DNA of 64,000 nt from Vicia villosa (GCF_029867415.1 NW_026705444.1:248001-312000), one strand, 5' to 3'; shown: positions 10,618-22,521, counted from the stretch's first letter. Made by a program: numbers and translations. Notes: generated from the sequence alone by a model not told the origin.

Positions 10618-12357
10618 ATGGCTTCCGGACCTAAAGGGGCTCATAATAGAGCTCCAGTTTTCAACGGCGAAAACTACGGCTATTGGAAAGATTGTATGTG
10701 TGTCCATATCAATGCAATTGATAGGAACATCTGGACAGCTATTGTCAATGGTCCATTTCAGATCACCATGACAAATGCAGCTGGTGCAGTTGTTCCAAAA
10801 CCAGAAGATACTTGGAATGCTGAAGATGAAAAGAAATATGCATACGATTGGAAAGCGAGAAACATTCTAATCTCAGCTCTAGGAGTTGATGAATACTATC
10901 GCGTTTCCCATTGTAGATCAGCTAAAGCTATGTGGGACACATTGCAAGTTGCCCACGAGGGAACGGATGATGTCAAACTAGCTAGGATCAATACGTTAAC
11001 TCAAGAGTTCGAACTTTTCCACATGGAAGATGGTGAAACCATCGAAAGCATGCAGAAAAGATTCGTTCACCTGAAAAATCGATTAAATTCTCTTGATAGA
11101 CCTGTTTCCAATGCAGTTGCTACTAACAAAATCTTAAGGTGTTTGAACAGGGAATGGCAACCCAAAGTTACAGCAATTAAGGAAGCAAATGATCTCAACA
11201 CTTTAGACATTACCACTCTCTTTGGTAAACTAGAGGAACATGAACAGCATCTTAAATGCCTTGACATGCATGAGAAAAGGGCAAAGAAAGAGAAGAACAT
11301 GGAGAAAGAGGTAGAGAAGAAGTCAATAGCTCTAAAAGCTTCAAGCTCCAAGACCTCAAGACAAGAGCTAGAGGATAGTGATACTAGTGATGAGGAAGAC
11401 TCCGAGGATGAGGAAATGAGACTGTTTGTGCGAAGATACAACAAGTACATAAAGAAAAATAGAGCAAAACTCTCCGGAAAAAGCTTGATTAATCATAGGA
11501 AGCAATTAGACAAGTCCAAACAAGATGATAACAATAAAAGAAAATCCAAAGGCCCTTGTTCCAATTGCGGCAAAGATGGTCATTACAAACCGGATTGTCC
11601 ATATCTCAAAAAGGAGAAAGACAAGAATCAAAGCAAAAGTCACAACAAGTCTAGAAGAGCCTACATAGCATGGGAAAGTGATTCCTCAAGTGAAGACTCA
11701 TCAAGCGATGAAGAAAAATCGGCAAACCTATGTCTTACGGCTCATCAACACAAGAAAAAGAAACGTGTAAGTCATCTTAAACCTGAACTTGTAGATAAGG
11801 TATCTCATGCTCAATTAAAATTAGCCTTTGAAGAACTACATAGAGATGCAATCGAAGCTTTCAAACTTTTGGCCTCAAATAAGAAAATTTTTTCGTATCT
11901 TGAATCAAAAGTTGAGAAGACCGAAAAGGACATGGAAGCTTTGAAACAATCTATGCTAGATATTCAAAAGGATAAAATTGAGAAAGATCCTACATCATGG
12001 TTTGGTTGTGAGACATGTCATATTTGGCAAAAAGAAGTAAGAGATCTAAAGGCCAAATTAGATAAGGCTCTACAACCAAAAGTGACTTTTGCGGTTGATC
12101 CAAATAAGTTCAAAAGATCGTATACTCCTTTATATAGTAAATACACTTTTGTACCAAAAGTATCAACTAGCAAAACTCCATATTCTCATCATATTACCTG
12201 TCATTATTGTTGCAAAAAGGGACATACCATTGAAAAATGCAAATTTAGGAGAATTTTAGTTCCTAAAGGAGTATTTCAATGGTTGCCTAAGTGCAACAAA
12301 TTGTGTACTCACTACCAAGGACCCAATGAAAATTGGGGACCTCCCTCTTTAAATTAA
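10618..12357 (+). CDS. gag: Copia #2 gag polyprotein, intact, SIRE-type
   Basis: Structural capsid protein of a SIRE-type Ty1/copia element, 579 residues from the ATG at 10618; the frame is also open for 18 codons upstream through the primer site. Features in order: an N-terminal gag motif (about residues 8-40, with F.G.NY.YWK); the copia gag core (about 90-210, with the W..L.. and LTQEF..F.M..GE.....RF pattern); a Lys/Glu-rich linker; an acidic patch (about 255-275); zinc knuckle CSNCGKDGHYKPDC (about residue 316); a second acidic Ser/Asp patch; a coiled coil (about 415-460); and a second knuckle, CHYCCKKGHTIEKC (about 530-545). The two-knuckle layout fits SIRE. It probably forms virus-like particles and packages element RNA. 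The frame is undamaged, unlike the pol that follows. Confidence 0.88.
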   Translation: MASGPKGAHNRAPVFNGENYGYWKDCMCVHINAIDRNIWTAIVNGPFQITMTNAAGAVVPKPEDTWNAEDEKKYAYDWKARNILISALGVDEYYRVSHCRSAKAMWDTLQVAHEGTDDVKLARINTLTQEFELFHMEDGETIESMQKRFVHLKNRLNSLDRPVSNAVATNKILRCLNREWQPKVTAIKEANDLNTLDITTLFGKLEEHEQHLKCLDMHEKRAKKEKNMEKEVEKKSIALKASSSKTSRQELEDSDTSDEEDSEDEEMRLFVRRYNKYIKKNRAKLSGKSLINHRKQLDKSKQDDNNKRKSKGPCSNCGKDGHYKPDCPYLKKEKDKNQSKSHNKSRRAYIAWESDSSSEDSSSDEEKSANLCLTAHQHKKKKRVSHLKPELVDKVSHAQLKLAFEELHRDAIEAFKLLASNKKIFSYLESKVEKTEKDMEALKQSMLDIQKDKIEKDPTSWFGCETCHIWQKEVRDLKAKLDKALQPKVTFAVDPNKFKRSYTPLYSKYTFVPKVSTSKTPYSHHITCHYCCKKGHTIEKCKFRRILVPKGVFQWLPKCNKLCTHYQGPNENWGPPSLN

Positions 12358-14087
12358 TCTTGCAGGAAAAGTGTCTTGACATTGCCGAAAGGTTGTGGTT
12401 CCTTGATAGCGGATGTTCAAGACACATGACTGGAGACCTATCTCTTTTCGTTGAGTTTTAAGCAAAGAAAAAGGGGTATGTCACCTATGGAGATAACAAT
12501 CGGGGAGCCATACTTGGTAAAGGAAGTGTAGGTAACCCTTCTACCACTACTATAACTGATGTGCTGCTAGTAGAAGGTCTTAAACATAATCTTTTAAGTA
12601 TAAGTCAATTGTGTGACAAAGATTTTAAAGTAATGTTTACAAATTCTGGCTGCACAATAGAACATACTAAGAAAAGAGACATTATGTTTAAGGGCTTAAG
12701 AGTAAACAACATCTACATGCTAAAGCTGATGAGGGCATATTCCTTGGTTACTCACAATCTAGCAAAGCATATCTGATATATAATAAGAGATTACTTATAG
12801 TAGAAGAGTCAGTACACGTGTCTTTTGATGAATCTTATGCAAAATATGTCGAGAAAGGTCTTTCATTTAATGGTGCAGGTCTGTCCACTGAAGACATTGT
12901 CAAGGATAAGGAAGACGAGAATGAAAGTATTGTAAAGAAAGATGCTGAGAGAGAGAAAGATGAGTCTCACTATGAAAATGAAAAAAAGAAAGCATCTCAA
13001 ACAATGAAGAACTTCCCAAGGCCTGGACAAATGTGAAAGACCATCCAATTGACAATATAATAGGAGACATCTCAAGGGGCGTTACAACACGCTCAAAGAT
13101 AAGTAACTTCTGTCATCATTTTGCTTTTGTTTCACAAGTTGAGCCGAAAAACGCTAAGGATGCATTACTTGATGAGCATTGGCTAATGGCCATGCAAGAA
13201 GAATTAAACCAATTTAAACGGAATGATGTTTGGGACTTAGTCCCTCATCCGGGAGACCATCAAGTAATCGACACTAGATGGGTTTTGCGTAACAAACTTG
13301 ATGAAAACGGAGTTATCACTAGAAACAAAGATATATCAGTTGTTCAAGGTTACAATCAATAGGAAGAATTCTCTAAGCTTATGCAGAGTGAATTTGAGAT
13401 GAGTCTCATGGAGCTGCTCAAAAGATTTGGAATGAGTGAAGCGAAGAAGATTGACACACCTATGGCAACAAACACTAACCTAGACAAAGATGAGAAAGAT
13501 ATCAATCTTGTCGAAAGGAATCTCACTTAAAAGCTGTCAAAAGAATTCTGCGATATCTACGTGGAACTCCTACATATGGCCTATGGTATCCGAAGGGAAA
13601 TGAGTGTCATTTGGTAGGATTCTCCGACTAAGATTTTGCTGGCTGCAAATCCGATAGAAAGAGCACCAGTGGAACGTGTCATCTATTCTCAAACTCATTA
13701 ATAAGTTGGCATAGTAAGAAACAAGTATCGGTTGCATTATCCACTGCTGAGGCAGAATATGTAGCTGCTGGAAGCTGCTGTGCACAAATATTATGGCTCA
13801 AGCAACAACTTCTTGACTTTGGTATTAAGCTTGATCACATACCTATCATGTGCGACAACACAAGCGCCATAAACTTGAGTAAAAATCCTGTCTTACACTC
13901 ACGTACCAAACATATTGAAATAAGGCATCACTTTCTACGAGATCATGTAGAGAAAGGAGACGTTACTTTTGAACATGTAGAAAGCAAGAAGCAACTAGCT
14001 GACATCTTCACCAAACCTCTAGCAACGGAGCAATATTTCAACATTCGTAGGGAATTAGGGATACTCGATATCTCTAATTTGGGCTAA
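12358..14087 (+). pseudogene. Copia #2 pol remnants (protease, RT start, RNase H end)
   Basis: Only fragments survive. Protease-like WFLDSGCSRHMTGD at about 12395 is followed by a stop near 12460 and by the pre-integrase segment (12561-12725). Integrase is gone: at about 12730 the reading jumps to the region just before RT. The RT N-terminus (WLMAMQEELNQFKRNDVWDLVP, 13180-13250) stops at 13360, with the YxDD core missing. RNase H resumes at about 13550 and runs to the stop after 14084. It retains STSGT, ALSTAEAEY, DNTSAI and ADIFTKPL, with one in-frame TAA near 13630. The losses look like several internal deletions, not only point decay. The element therefore cannot self-mobilise. Confidence 0.88.
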
Positions 14088-14588
14088 TTACGTTTGTTTT
14101 CTCTTAATATTATTTCTTTACTTTATGTATATATCTATTTGTCTTGCTAACATTTTTCTTAGCGTAAAGGTAGTTCATCATCAAGCCAGACGTCATATTG
14201 AAAAAGCGGTAACGTAATTGTTGTTCACTTCCAAAAATATTATTGATACTATAATATGCTATCAATTAACATGCTTATAGTGACTTCATGCATAAAAACT
14301 GCTCCTGCTCACATATGTGTCTCATTCTATCATTAACTACCTTTTATCTACTATACTGTACACGCTAGCATTATTATCTATGGTTCTCTTGTTACTCTCC
14401 TATTCTCCTGTTTTCTCTTTTTGATGTTGACAAAGGGGGAGATAGATGCTAGATGTACGGGGGAGCTTTGTTGAGAGATTGCCCTGTTGAGAGATAGATG
14501 CTGGATGTACGGGGGAGCTCTGTTGAGTCTTTATCATTTACTACCAAAGCTTAGACGAATGGTTTGCCATCATCAAAAAGGGGGAGTA
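14088..14588 (+). other. Copia #2 3' noncoding region with repeated polypurine tracts
   Basis: No ORF is supported. It contains at least four GGGGGAG tracts (about 14435-14586) and a duplicated block 'atagatgct(a/g)gatgtacgg' at about 14444 and 14495. The last tract, 'aaaaagggggagta', touches the 3' LTR. Confidence 0.8.
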
Positions 14589-16134
14589 TGTGAATACAAG
14601 ATTACACTCAAAGATGTTTTTGATTCATGGCAAACTCAAATAAGCATTCAAACAACAAGACGGAAGCAGAAAACTTAAAGAAAAGCAAGCATTGATCACT
14701 CACAGGTCAACCCATTATGTTTATATGTTTATAGGTTGTCTCAACACAAGCAAAACAAGAAGAATGCAGAAAAACAGCAGTTAGGTCGACCTACCATCAA
14801 CCCAGGTCGACCTAAAATGGAGAAAAATTCATATACTCCTGCTAGGTCGACCCACACATCATTTAGGTCGACCTAAATTGATGAATTTTACATACCAGCC
14901 TGTTAGGTCGACCTACACATCAACTAGGTCGACCTAATCTGTGAAAATGTCCCCAGAATGCATCAGAAGAGGATTCTGGTCGACCTACTCCTTCAACAGG
15001 TCGACCTAACTGGGAGAAAAATTCTGCAAGCTCTGTTAGGTCGACCTAAGCACTACAAGTGGTCGACCTAACTGATCAAGAAAGTTCAAAAATCAGTTTT
15101 TCTTGGTTCTAACTGTTATGCAATCATATATATTGTGCAAGGGTAATTATTCAAAGAACACCAACGACTGAAAGATACACAAATGCTTCTCATCTTCGTT
15201 CTTCATAATCTCCAACACAATTACACATAATCATTCTTGCGTTGCGGGTTAGTGATGAGTTCGATAACGTCCATGGAACGGAATTGAAGATTCCTAGTGG
15301 GTGAAGGTTTGTGGGGTTTGTTGGTGAATAAAATCTGCGGGTTTTGTCCTCCACGACGGGTGGTTCTTGGGGGGTTTTTATCAAGAGGCGTTCATTGAGG
15401 ATTCGGCTGAGTGTAACGATTGAGGAACGGGGAGTTCAAGGAATCAAGACACTGCAGAAGGGAATCAAAGTGAAGCTCTTGGATAACCTTGATCTGGCTC
15501 AAGATTAAGGGGGAAGAAGATTCAAAGGATCGACATAATTGGTTTATCGTTTATCGCTTTGTTATCTTCTTTGTATATACTACTTTCAACATTAATGAAA
15601 GATTACCCAATTTCAATTTGGAATTGGGGGCAGACGTAGTCGTAGCGAGGACGATCGACGAACTGCCTAAACAAATATCGTGTTCTTGTCGCTTTTACCT
15701 TTTCATTTACATTCTGTTCATATTTGGTTATAATAGCAAATTGATCAACGATTCGAGTGTTAAGATTGTGAATTAAGTTCGTTCATAAACATCACAATCC
15801 ATCACACATTGAATTACCTTCAATTTGATCATTATCACCAAGTGTTTGTATATTTGTTTCTATCACTCTTACTGCATTGCAAACATTGTCCATCATACAA
15901 AAAAAGTTAATCTGATTTTCATAAGAGAAACATCTTGATTCTGCGACATATACTCTTATCATTTACTTCAAGTCTTTGACTGGTTTTTCCAAACACATAT
16001 ATAATCGTTTCGGTAGTGGTTCGGAATAGACGCGAGTCGATTCAGAATTCACTTCCGCTGAAAAGTCGTTTAAATCCGTAAAACTGTGAACGATCTATTC
16101 ACCCCCCTCTAGATCCTAAGGCCAGCGTCTAACA
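14589..16134 (+). repeat. Copia #2 3' LTR
   Basis: 1546 bp, nearly identical to the 5' LTR. It carries the same ten palindromes at 14782-15070, ends GTCTAACA and is followed by the TACAC duplication. Differences seen are single substitutions near 15017, 15208, 15397 and 16012, plus run-length changes in two homopolymers. Confidence 0.93.
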
Positions 16135-16597
16135 TACACATCAGCATATCATCACATATACATGTTCAAAAGAGTCATGTACAAATAAATAACAACAGAC
16201 TCCCGACTCCCCGGTGTTACGTATCAGAGCAACCGGCAAGACCAACTGGAGAACTACCTCTTCCAAAGACTCCCGAAGCGGCTAATCTGCAGGATGCCAC
16301 TCAAGCATCAAATCAGCAGAAGGGTGAGTATATAGTTCATTACGAATAAGTATAATATATGTAGCAACTAAAACACAATTAATCAAAATACAACACACGG
16401 ATCAACATAATATCTCAAGAATAAATGTCACGACAATCCACTCATTCAACCACAATCGATATATAAGTAATACGACACATGAATGATAACATAAATTATA
16501 AAGACAGACAATGATGAATGAGACTCGACTATGCATATGCATGTGGTACCAAATCCGGAGTAAACTCCTCCTTGTCATTATGAAAAATACACCTGGC

Positions 16598-17223
16598 CGA
16601 TGACGACAACCTGCGGGCTTCTTGAGTGGAATAAAGTCCCAGCATAATGCTCGGCAAAGGGTCATCACTGGGAGCTAACATGCTCGATGACGATAGCCTA
16701 CGGGCTTCCTGAGTGGAATAAAGTCCCAGCATAATGCTCGGCAAGGTGTATTTGTCATAATGACAAGGAGGAGTTTACTCCGGATTTGGTACCACATGCA
16801 TATGCATAGTCGAGTCTCATTCATCATTGTCTGTCTTCATAATTTATGTTATCATTCATGTGTTGCATTACTTATATATCGATTGTAGCTAAATGAGTAG
16901 ATTACGTTGTTGTATGATTCTTGATGATACTTGTTGGCATTACTATATTTATCATGCTTCTTCGTTATAAATTATATTCTCACCCTTCTGCTGATTTGAT
17001 GCTTGAGTGGCATCCTGCAGATTAGCCGCTTTGGGAGTCTTTTGGAAGAGGTAGTTCTCCAGTTGGTCTTGTCAGGTTCTTTGATACGTAACACCGGGGA
17101 GTCGAGAGTCTGTTGTTATTTATTTGTATATGACTCTTTTGAACATGTATATGTAATAACGTGCCATTGTGTATTGTAAACACTTTATTTTGAAAAACTC
17201 CTATTTGAGAGTGAGAGCTATAC

Positions 17224-17292
<69 letters not shown>

Positions 17293-17478
17293 CATATCTT
17301 CTGTGTGTTATGTTTCATTTTATTGGCAGGTGTTGTATGCTTTTGGCATCGCTGATGTCCGTTTGTTTTCTAGGTGTTTGTTTGGTTACTTAGTGTAACA
17401 TCCTAATTGTGTTGTATGAAATTTTAATACTCTGATATTTTCTTGCCTAAATGCTTTGGGTAGAATTGGGGTGTTACA
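16598..17478 (+). repeat. Truncated Tekay-like 5' LTR (right arm of inverted repeat)
   Basis: Matches 3' LTR positions from about 22549 to 23382 and ends GGTGTTACA. It includes an expanded AT microsatellite at 17225-17289; the 3' LTR copy has only about 20 bp at 23173-23192. Confidence 0.88.
17225..17289. repeat. AT dinucleotide microsatellite
   Basis: About 32 TA repeats inside the Tekay-like 5' LTR. Open frames of alternating Tyr and Ile across it are artefacts. Confidence 0.95.
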
Positions 17479-20400
17479 TTAGTGGTATCAGAGCAGGTCG
17501 GTCTGTCCGGCCAGTGTTGTCTAATGTTGTTTAATTCCTCAGTATGTGATAAGTGTGTGGAGCACTGTCAGTACTTGTTGTGCCTCTAGTCAGTTGTATG
17601 CAGGTGAGGTTTGAAGCTAAGTGGGGGAGAAGATATGTTTCTCGGGTATGTTTCAGTTGCAAGATGTTAGTATGCTACCGAGGGCAGCAGTACTAGTGTT
17701 GTTGGAATTTGTAGTTTTCTGAAGTGAAGGTGACTTGGACTTAAGACTTTGGTTGTCAATCAAGTTGGAGTGTCACGGAGTAGATTTTGGTTAATTCTAA
17801 AGAATGGAATTTAGAGAGGTGTGATGCTCTAACGCTATTGATGGACTATGCAGTTGTTGTTTGAATAGCCTTGTGTGAGGTGTCATTGTTGGATCAATGA
17901 TTAAGGAAAGCATTTTGGTAGACTTTGTTGTAGGAGTTATTGGCGTTGTTGGAAATGCTTTGGAACTCGAGTAAGAATTAGGAGTATGAAGAGATGAGTA
18001 GGATCTCAGGAATTTTGTTTTGAGATATTGTTAGAAGTGTTTTGGTACGTAGCTACAAGACGTCGGTGTTAGCTGGTTCAGATGATCTTGAGAGATTTGT
18101 GAATTATGGAATCATAGTGCTTTTGTGCTATGAGAAAAAGTTGGAAAAGAATATTATTAATGTTGGTACAGATATTTTATACTCTATTATGATTGTCGGC
18201 TATCTATTGACAAATTGAGGACTTGATCACCCTTAATCTCTTGTTGATAGTGGACGGGATCGTATTGGACGTGATAGGCTTATCTGGCTAGTTTGATAAT
18301 ATTGGAAGTGAATGAGTCGGTGCAAGGTGGTACGACGTTGTTTATGTTGTCGACGAATTTGGATGTTCTTGGGAAAGAGCGATTGTTGGAATTGCGGATA
18401 GTTGTGCATTTGTATAAGTTTTTCTTGAAGGTTTAATTGATTCATCGTCGAAAAGAGGAGTTCTGTCTTGGAGTTCTGTTTTGACGGATTTAGTTCCTAG
18501 AACTATTGTTGTGTCGAGGGTTTCGTATCGGATGCCAACTTCTGAGTTGAAAGAGTTGAGAAGTCAACTTAAGGATTTTCTTGAGAAAATGTTTGTTCGT
18601 TCAAGTGTGTCGCTGTAGGGTGCATGTGTTTTGATGGTTAAGAAGGAAGGTTCTATCAGGCTTTGTGACAATTTTAGACAATGGAGAAAAGTGACAATTA
18701 AGGAAAAGTATCCACTTTCGAGGATTGATATTTTGATGGATCAAGTTGGTTTGAGCTTGTTTGTTTTGCAAATTTGATTTGAAGTATGGGTATCATCAGT
18801 GTGAAGATGATCATGCTAAGTATTTGAGAATTATTTTGTCCGTGTTGGGAAGAAGAAGTTGTTTACTAAGCTTCCTTATGTGAGTTTTTGGTTGAGTGGA
18901 GTGAATGTTCAAGGGTTTAAGAAGAGGTTGACTATCATTCCTATTTTGATTTTGCCGGGTCTGTTAGAACTGTTTCTGGTGTTTTGGGTTGTTTCTTTGT
19001 TGGGTTTGCAAGAAGTTCTAATGCAGAAAGGGGTAAGTGGTGGTTTATGCTTTTATGCAAGTTAAGATTTTTGAAAGGATTTATTTGTCACAAGATTTAG
19101 AGTTGGAAGTTGTTATTTCTGTTTGGGAAATTTGAAGGCACTAATTATTCAGATCGAGATTTGTGTCTGTAAGTGACTACAAGAGTTTGAAGTATTCGTT
19201 TGATCAGGACGAGTTGAATATGAGAAACCATTGCATACGTCTATGTTGATGATTCGAGTATTGTGATTGTTGAAACAGTTGTGAGATTCGAGTTTGGTAT
19301 GTAAAGCGACTTCTTCAGGTGTTGAGCTTTATATGTGAAAGCTTACTTATGGTATTCTTGGTAAGATGACATTGATTAGTCAAAGATAAAGATGGTGATC
19401 TTCGGATTGATAAGAACAATGTCATGGGATGTCATGATCAAGTTTGTATTCCTAATGTTCGGATTTGAAAAAAAAAACCTTGGATGAAGTGCGTCGTAGT
19501 GATTTGAGTATTCATCCTGATGCTACTAAGATGTATCAAGATTTGAGAAGGTCATTTTTAGTGGCAAGGTAATGAAGAAGGATATGAAGGGATTTGTTTA
19601 TTTGTATTTGACTTGTCAGGAGTCGTCTGGTTTCATGTAACTGTTATCCATTCCTGAGTAGAAGTGGAATATCTTTTCTATGGATTTTGTTTCTGGTTTG
19701 CCGAGGACATCAAGTAATTGTGAGGTGATTTGGGTTATTGTGGGTATATTGACGAAATCTGCTCACGTTATTTCGATAAGAATGGATTACCCGATGGAAG
19801 TACTGGCGAGTGGTATGTTGATAACATTGTTTGTTGGTTTGTTTGTTTGCATGGTGTTTCTAAAGGTATTGTTCATATTGAGATCCGAGGTTTATTTCTG
19901 AAATTTTGAGAAGGTACGCAAAGTAATTTGGGTACGAAGTTGCGTTTGAGTTTGGCGTATAATCCTCAAACGGATGGTCAGACTGAGAGGGCGATTTGGT
20001 CACTTAAGGATCTATGAGGGTTTGTGTTGTGAAACAAGGATGTGTTTGGATTAGCGTTTTGCCTTTGATTGGATAATACAAAGACTTTTGTCTGGTGTGC
20101 AAGCTGACACAGCAGATTAAAAGGTTAAGTATGTTAAGAGAGAACAATGAGTTTCTGGTGAATGCTAGAAAGAGCTGGAATATGGTTATGAAATTGGTAA
20201 ATCTGTTTGTTGTGGGAAATCAGAGTGCGCATCGGAAGCGTGAAATGAAACGGTTCGTATGTGTGTGTATGAATTGTTAGAGTTCATATTTTGGATAGTG
20301 GATGTGGTAGGAGTTATAAGACCACCAGATGTTTTGGTTACATGTTTGACTGCTATGTCTTGGCATGGTTGTTTGGATGTTGTGCGACCAGGTTGTTGTC

Positions 20401-20642
20401 TGTGTCTTGGTTATTTCTTGTATTTTGGTGTTAGTCGATGAGTGCATTGTATGGGCATTGCATCTCGTTGTCGTTGTTGTGTTTTGGTTGTTTGGCTTTT
20501 AGCTAGAGTGATTCGTTTTTGGTGATGATTGTGTCGTTGATTCCGTGGCTTGATCGTTGGTTAGTCGGATGCGAGAGGGTCTCCAAGTTTGTTTGCGTTT
20601 GGGATATTTCCGAGGACGGAAATGTTCTAAGTGGGGGAGAGT
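17479..20642 (+). pseudogene. Decayed Tekay-like gag-pol
   Basis: It starts with the primer site TGGTATCAGAGC (17483-17494). No long ORF survives. Reverse transcriptase traces appear at about 18525-18765: an L.ELK.L..QL.DFLEK.FVR pattern, a stop in place of the usual Trp, then [20 protein letters not shown] and RIDILMDQ. Integrase traces appear at about 19650-19800 (IPEWKW, SMDFVSGLPR, WVIV, LTKSAH) and near 19950 (SLAYNPQTDGQTER). Gag is not recognisable. Many stops and frameshifts indicate an old copy. It ends with 'ctaagtgggggagagt' (about 20628-20642), the typical polypurine tract of this lineage. Confidence 0.75.
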
Positions 20643-21456
20643 TGTAACGCCCGGAAATATAAGTATATGCTTAATTTGGGCGTTTGTGACGTTTATTGGA
20701 ATTTTACCGTTTTTGGAGTCGTTTCAGTCGGTATTAGTTCGGGATGGCAGACTAATATTTAATTGAAGGTTTTCATATTTTTGGTACTAGAAATATTATT
20801 AAGGTAATATTTCGCGTTTTGGGGGCGTTTGAACGATATTTGAGCGTAGGGGCATTTTGGTTATTTCCGTGGGGTAGATATTTTCTTTATAAGAAAGAGA
20901 TATTTGTGAGAAAGGAAAAATGGTGGAAAGAAAAAGAAGAGAAAGAAAGGAAGAGAGAAAGAAGAAGAGCAAAGATGGAGAGAAAGTGAAGAAGGGGGTT
21001 TTGGAGAAGATGAAGAATCAAACCAAGGTAAGGGTGTGAATCTAATTTATCTTGAATGTATGATCCTTATAGTCTTGTTCTTGTTCTTGTTCTTGTTCTT
21101 GTTCTTGTTCTTGTTCATTTTCTATGCTTGACCAACAATGGTGGATTGTGAGGTTTTCATGATATAGCAAGATTCAAACATGTTTTGGTTAGTATTTTAT
21201 ATAGAATCATATCCTTGTTGTGTTATGGTGATTGATCATGCTTTCCTTTCCATTTCCATGGCTTGATTGAGTTTGAAGGAAATGTTAGGTTTTGAGAAAG
21301 ATTGATGAATCAACCATGAAAGTTGGATGTTATGTTGTTTATATGGTATGTATGTGTTGTATTGGAGTTATAATGATGTTTTGGAGTGGTTTAGGTGGGT
21401 ATAAGAGGCTTGAGACAGTTCTGTTCGTGCTGGGTTTTTTCTGGTTTTTCTCAGGT

Positions 21457-21525
21457 CTGCTAAGCGGCCTCAGGTCCGCTAAGCGGAGTTTTCGTTGGTC
21501 CGTTTCTGGAATTTCCGCTGAGCGG
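21457..21525. repeat. Palindromes CCGCTAAGCGG in Tekay-like LTR
   Basis: CTGCTAAGCGG at 21457, CCGCTAAGCGG at 21476 and CCGCTGAGCGG at 21515. The spacings are 19 and 39 bp. Each copy is an interrupted palindrome with a one-base centre. Confidence 0.85.
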
Positions 21526-22521
21526 CCAACAGCATATTTTATTTTTCCAAAACTTTGAAACTTCGTAACTCTTGGACCGTAACTCCGATTTTGTCGCCGT
21601 TCGAAGCGTTGGAAAGCTAACGCAATGAACTATACTATTATCTAATTAAATGATCTATAAGATGTAGTATCCTATTATTTGTATTAGGATTTAGTGATAG
21701 AACTATGTAGGGTTAACTTATGAAGTATGTTTATGTTTTCCAAACTTTGAAAAGTCGTATCTTTTAACTCGGGTGTTCGTTTTATGTGTCTTTTGAAATT
21801 TTTGGAAGCTATTTACATTCTCTATATGATGATGTAGGATGTAGTAGTGGTTGGTTGATTTTCATAAATGGTTTTGTGAACTAGTGCATGATAAATCACG
21901 ATGATGTGTTGTGTGAACGTTATCGTATTGATACGAGGTATGTGATTAATTGTCGATAACATGAGATCGTGTTCATATGTGTTATGTATTAATGAATGTT
22001 CATTCTTGATATGTGACAATGTTTGGTTGTTTGTTATTAACATGATGTGTGGCCTTATGGCAAGTAATTGTTGTTATGAGAATGATGTATTATCATTGTT
22101 GAATTGTTGTTATTACAACTTGTTGATGATGTATTGATGGAGTTGTGGGCCAATGGCCAATATTAATTTGAGGTGATGCAATTATGCGATCATTTATGCT
22201 AATGTGGCCAGTATGTTTTGACGGTGATTGTGTGCTGTGTGCTTATTAATGCCTGTGTGGTAATTATGGTGTGATGTAATTGATAACGATGTTATTGATT
22301 GGTGATGTATCCTTTTGGATAGAATATAAACGATGTAACGTGAGTGTATGATCATGTTATATTGTTGATGATGTTGTTGTCGTGTAATAGAGTCATATAT
22401 TTGCACAGCATAACATTTCATTACGTTAATGGCGGAATGCTATTAACAGGTGGCCTGCGGGCATTGGTTACCAGTAGGAGCTTAATGCTCGGTAATGGTA
22501 TATTAGCCTGAGTGGCAAGAG

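Larger units (their letters stand above)
9017..16134 (+). mobile_element. Copia element #2, SIRE-type, recent, internally deleted
   Basis: A structurally complete element. It has two 1546-bp LTRs (9017-10562 and 14589-16134), ends TGTGAATA...GTCTAACA, and a 5-bp target duplication TACAC at 9012-9016 and 16135-16139. A tRNA-primer site follows the 5' LTR (10565) and a polypurine tract precedes the 3' LTR (about 14577-14588). gag is open, but pol keeps only short pieces of protease, RT N-terminus and RNase H. I saw about four substitutions and two small indels between the LTRs, so the insertion is recent. Movement would need pol supplied by a relative. Confidence 0.93.
8762..16600 (-). repeat. 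Reversed partial Tekay-like LTR (left arm of inverted repeat), split by copia #2
   Basis: 8762-9016 and 16140-16600 together are the reverse complement of the last ~700 bp of the gypsy LTR at 20643-23382. The outer end, TGTAACACCCCAATTC, is the reversed LTR 3' terminus. The arm faces the direct copy at 16598-17478, so the two form a head-to-head inverted repeat. The junction at about 16598-16600 shares CGA microhomology. Copia #2 with its TACAC duplication interrupts the arm. Confidence 0.85.

Noticed and set aside
17169..17393. Frame with alternating Tyr and Ile
   Set aside because: Translation of the AT microsatellite; likewise 41706-41945.
18859..20766. Short plus-strand frames in the Tekay-like internal region as host genes
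   Set aside because: They overlap decayed RT and integrase text between two LTRs and contain no independent domain.
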